Source: JARRKU01 sp050288425 (GTDB lineage Bacteria; Desulfobacterota; Desulfobacteria; Desulfobacterales; Desulfosarcinaceae). Taken from it: a stretch of 64,000 nucleotides of DNA. The notes beneath the pieces were generated by a model, which did not search any database, was not told the DNA's origin, and saw only the letters and a program-made list of their open reading frames with translations. The stretch spans positions 103,149 to 167,148 of the forward strand of contig JBNKDU010000124.1 in assembly GCA_050288425.1 (NCBI GenBank), given 5' to 3'. The position numbers and the translations under genes were made by a program. Shown here piece by piece: positions 61,939 to 64,000 of the stretch. How positions within the stretch are numbered: position 1 is the first letter of the stretch; each line of letters opens with the position of its first letter.

Positions 61939-62394
61939 TTAAGACCACTTTTTGCCTTTTTTCTTGTTCTTGTGTTTCATTTTCCCCGGCGGGTATTTTG
62001 CCTTGTGTTCATGGTTGTATCGGTAGGGCGCGTCGGTGTCCAACTCAAGGGATACGTATGTGGAATCCAACTGGATGGAACCCGGCAGGGAAACGGACAT
62101 CCGCCAATTTCCATTGTCCAGGTAAAAGTAGGCCCCTCTTGCGGCTTCATAATAGACGCACGCATCGGGATAGTACCGATAATTGTGTTTTGCGCGATAA
62201 CCATGCGCCGGCGCATGGGCGGGAGGGCCATTTTTTTTGCCCTTTAATTCGATATTCGAATTGTGTGGCGGCGGAGCGGATCCATGCCCGGTCCCGTTCC
62301 CCCAACCCATGCCGATACTGCCACCCGAGGTTGCACAGGCATTCATCGACACCAAGAATAGAATCATTACCGAAAGTAAGATGGCCTTTCGCAT
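61939..62394 (-). CDS. Lipoprotein with Gly/His/Pro-rich linker
   Basis: 151 residues starting MRKAILLSVMILFLVSMNAC, with lipobox MNAC. A Gly/His/Pro/Asn-rich linker is followed by YRYYPDACVYYEAARGAYFY and LDNGNWRMSVSLPGSIQL, a short aromatic motif found in small periplasmic proteins; the tail is basic (KHKNKKKGKKWS). An upstream ATG (62409) adds five residues. No function assigned. The 239-nt gap upstream, to 62633, shows no gene. Confidence 0.7.
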   Translation of the reverse strand: MRKAILLSVMILFLVSMNACATSGGSIGMGWGNGTGHGSAPPPHNSNIELKGKKNGPPAHAPAHGYRAKHNYRYYPDACVYYEAARGAYFYLDNGNWRMSVSLPGSIQLDSTYVSLELDTDAPYRYNHEHKAKYPPGKMKHKNKKKGKKWS

Positions 62395-62633
62395 ACAACT
62401 ATCCGTCATCGTGATTACCTCCTAGAAATTCACCTGGTCAATCACAGGACAGCAAATTCCGGGCCATCTTTCAGGTTTTATTTTCTTTGTATTCGCAAGT
62501 GGTTATGAATTAGTGCAGGAATGGCTTCCGCGATAAATTGACAAATAAGGCAGTGAAGTGTCAATTTTCTGTAATATTAGAATCAAAGCCCCATGGATCC
62601 GGTCTACCGGCAAAAAGTTTCCAACATTCGGAC

Positions 62634-63155
62634 TTATTCAAAATCGAAGCCGGCCAGGTAGGCGGACAATTTCATTCGATTCGCCTCGTTCAATTCCGGG
62701 CAATGCTCGCTGCCGCGGCCGCCCTCCGTCACCTGGGCGGCGAAGGCCATGCAGGTGGGCTGTCCGCATTTTCTGCAATTCGTCCTGGGCAACAGACGCA
62801 AAATTTCCATCAGCTTCGGTTTGCGTTTGCCCGCATAGCAAGGCGTGATGGCCGCGCGGTTTTCCCAAGCCTGGTTGATTTCATTTTTCAGCCACTCCAG
62901 GATGCGATCCGCCTCTCCTTCGTCCTTGAGCGCGTTGACCGCGATCTCCCGCGCACCCACCTTGATGATCTTTCCGTGATGATGGAACATCACCTCCGGC
63001 GGATCGCTGAAATACTGGGTGCCGCCCAGAACGGCGTTCAGATAGGGCAGCACTTCCCCCACATCTTCGTTCAGACGCGCGACACAATGTACGGACTCGA
63101 AGCTCGGATTGCATTCGGGACGAAAGATGTTCCTGGTGTATCCGGTCAGCCGCAT
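62634..63155 (-). CDS. 4Fe-4S cluster protein with Fe-S (PF04060-like) domain
   Basis: 173 residues. C-terminal LLPRTNCRKCGQPTCMAFAA with EHCPEL gives a C-x2-C-x4-C-x(n)-C cluster like the Fe-S domain of corrinoid/CODH-linked proteins (CdhD/AcsC type) and of RnfB. The N-terminal part (GYTRNIFRPECNPSFESVHC) carries more Cys but no recognised domain. It is preceded by GGAGGGG and lies 12 nt after the thioredoxin-like gene, so permease, thioredoxin and this protein form one operon. Possibly an electron donor. Confidence 0.78.
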   Translation of the reverse strand: MRLTGYTRNIFRPECNPSFESVHCVARLNEDVGEVLPYLNAVLGGTQYFSDPPEVMFHHHGKIIKVGAREIAVNALKDEGEADRILEWLKNEINQAWENRAAITPCYAGKRKPKLMEILRLLPRTNCRKCGQPTCMAFAAQVTEGGRGSEHCPELNEANRMKLSAYLAGFDFE

Positions 63156-63167
63156 CGCATCCCCTCC

Positions 63168-63401
63168 TCATTTTTGAATCCAGGCCAGGACATCCTGTTT
63201 ACTTGGAATCCTGCCCACGGATTTGACTTCGCCATCCACCACCACCGCCGGCGTTCCGAACACGCCGTAGCCGGCGATTTTCATCACATCGGTGACTTTT
63301 TCAACTTCGGCGGCCACGCCGGCCTCGGCCACCGCCTCTTTCACCACGGTTTCCGTCTGCCGGCATTTCGGGCAACCGGGGCCCAGTACTTTGATTTCCA
63401 T
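63168..63401 (-). CDS. Small thioredoxin-like redox-active disulfide protein
   Basis: 77 residues: MEIKVLGPGCPKCRQTETVV with the redox pair C-P-K-C, then VAAEVEKVTDVMKIAGYGVF and the cis-Pro loop GTPAVVVDGEVKSVG. This is the compact thioredoxin fold usually called redox-active disulfide protein 2 (TM0996/MTH895-like), commonly encoded beside permeases. ATG 63399-63401 follows GGAGGA. Confidence 0.9.
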   Translation of the reverse strand: MEIKVLGPGCPKCRQTETVVKEAVAEAGVAAEVEKVTDVMKIAGYGVFGTPAVVVDGEVKSVGRIPSKQDVLAWIQK

Positions 63402-63448
63402 TGAGGATCCTCCTTCATTTGTCCGGATAACGTTCTCCGATTTTCCCC

Positions 63449-64000
63449 TCAAGCGAACACCGATCCATAGACCATCCCGGCGATGGTGGACATGATCACG
63501 ATGATGCCGCAAAAGGTGGCTGTCTTTTTCGCACCCATGATGCTGCCGATCACCAGCATGTTGGGCAGCGACAGGGCTGGACCGGCCAAGAGCAGCGCCA
63601 GGGCGGGCCCCTTGCCCATACCGGCTCCCAAAAGCCCTTGCAGGATAGGCACCTCGGTCAGGGTTGCGAAATACATCAAGGCCCCGGCCACGGACGCGAA
63701 AAGGTTGGCCCAGAGGGAATTGCCGCCCAAAAGGGATTGAATCCACTGTTCGGGAATCAAGGCCGGATGACCGGGACGGCCCAGCATGAAACCGGCCACC
63801 AACACGCCGCCGGCCAGCAAGGGAAAGATCTGTTTCATGAAACCCCAGGTGGACTCCACCCAGCTTTTACACTCATCCTTTGTAAACCAGGCCTTAAGCA
63901 TTAATCCCAAGACGATCAGCAGAGCGACGGTGATGTACCACTTGGCGACAAAGATGGCGGGCCACAATCCGGTAGACCCTGGGGCCGGCTTGGCGAAAGC
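63449..64000 (-). CDS. YraQ/ArsP-type (DUF318) permease, 5' truncated
   Basis: The frame is open to the window edge, so only the C-terminal 183 residues are seen; the N-terminus lies beyond 64000. At least four to five membrane helices: WYITVALLIVLGLMLKAWF, QIFPLLAGGVLVAGFMLGRP, LWANLFASVAGALMYFATLT, LLAGPALSLPNMLVIGSIMG, TFCGIIVIMSTIAGMVYGSV. PALSLPNMLVI and TEVPILQGLLGAGMGKGPAL are typical of the YraQ/ArsP permease family. Linkage to a small thioredoxin suggests export of a thiol-reactive or metalloid compound. Confidence 0.85.
   Translation of the reverse strand, partial: AFAKPAPGSTGLWPAIFVAKWYITVALLIVLGLMLKAWFTKDECKSWVESTWGFMKQIFPLLAGGVLVAGFMLGRPGHPALIPEQWIQSLLGGNSLWANLFASVAGALMYFATLTEVPILQGLLGAGMGKGPALALLLAGPALSLPNMLVIGSIMGAKKTATFCGIIVIMSTIAGMVYGSVFA

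Noticed and set aside
1..64000. tRNA, rRNA, CRISPR arrays, phage or transposase genes
   Set aside because: None was seen on reading both strands; a tRNAscan/CRISPR search would be needed to exclude degenerate cases.

Overview
The window is a compact, gene-dense chromosomal segment with high G+C. It most likely comes from a mesophilic, anaerobic sulfate-reducing bacterium of the Desulfobacterota (Desulfobacteraceae/Desulfosarcinaceae-like). That placement is inference from gene content: a tetraheme cytochrome c3-type protein, an octaheme hydroxylamine-oxidoreductase-like cytochrome with a NrfH/NapC-type partner, a probable UGA-encoded selenoprotein, an ArsS-type radical SAM pair, and an STT3-type oligosaccharyltransferase. 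No rRNA, tRNA, CRISPR array or intact insertion sequence was recognised.

Layout. 1-7400: the end of a rhodanese-tailed disulfide reductase, then aroF-aroB (minus strand) back to back with trpEGDCF (plus strand). The trp operon is preceded by a leader peptide with four Trp codons and a terminator hairpin, so it appears to be controlled by attenuation; trpB and trpA are absent here. 7400-16730: ferritin-like protein, a 46-residue twin-CX3C micro-ORF, isopropylmalate dehydrogenase, a ModF-like double ABC ATPase, a ChaN/Tiki-like secreted protein, a DsbA/FrnE-family gene with in-frame UGA at the first redox cysteine, an ABC-F ATPase and a thioredoxin-reductase-like flavoprotein. 16880-22900: multiheme respiration (NrfH-like plus octaheme HAO-like, later cytochrome c3), cysteine synthesis (serine acetyltransferase-cysK) and a TetR regulator. 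23070-31640: a DUF4388/DUF1566 membrane protein, an AhpD-like/ArsS pair, a DHH-like/CPBP fusion and the STT3-type oligosaccharyltransferase.

31790-43900: a Pit phosphate transporter with a long helical tail, a His-rich secreted protein, a SpmA-SpmB fusion, a DUF4124 protein, prs, a secretin-N0/retropepsin protein, a DinB-like protein overlapping an unusual three-part gene (alpha/beta hydrolase, DedA membrane domain, ATP-grasp), a lipoprotein and SlyD. 43900-51240: YihY/BrkB protein, archaemetzincin, PilZ protein, M42 peptidase, GNAT, a secreted protein, an MFS transporter and a PHP phosphoesterase. A 27-bp perfect inverted repeat and an AT-rich stretch (51240-51670) then lead into a TIGR02147-type protein and a beta-propeller lipoprotein, two DUF4349 proteins, a lipoprotein, a diguanylate cyclase, an amidohydrolase with an outer-membrane-like partner, and a final minus-strand set (lipoprotein, Fe-S protein, small thioredoxin, YraQ/ArsP-type permease running off the edge).

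The strongest candidates for new biology are the hydrolase/DedA/ATP-grasp fusion (39643-42336), the UPWC-type DsbA-like selenoprotein (13271-13894), the DHH-like/CPBP fusion (27287-29128) and the small twin-CX3C ORF (8031-8171). All family assignments come from reading motifs by eye; no database search was run.
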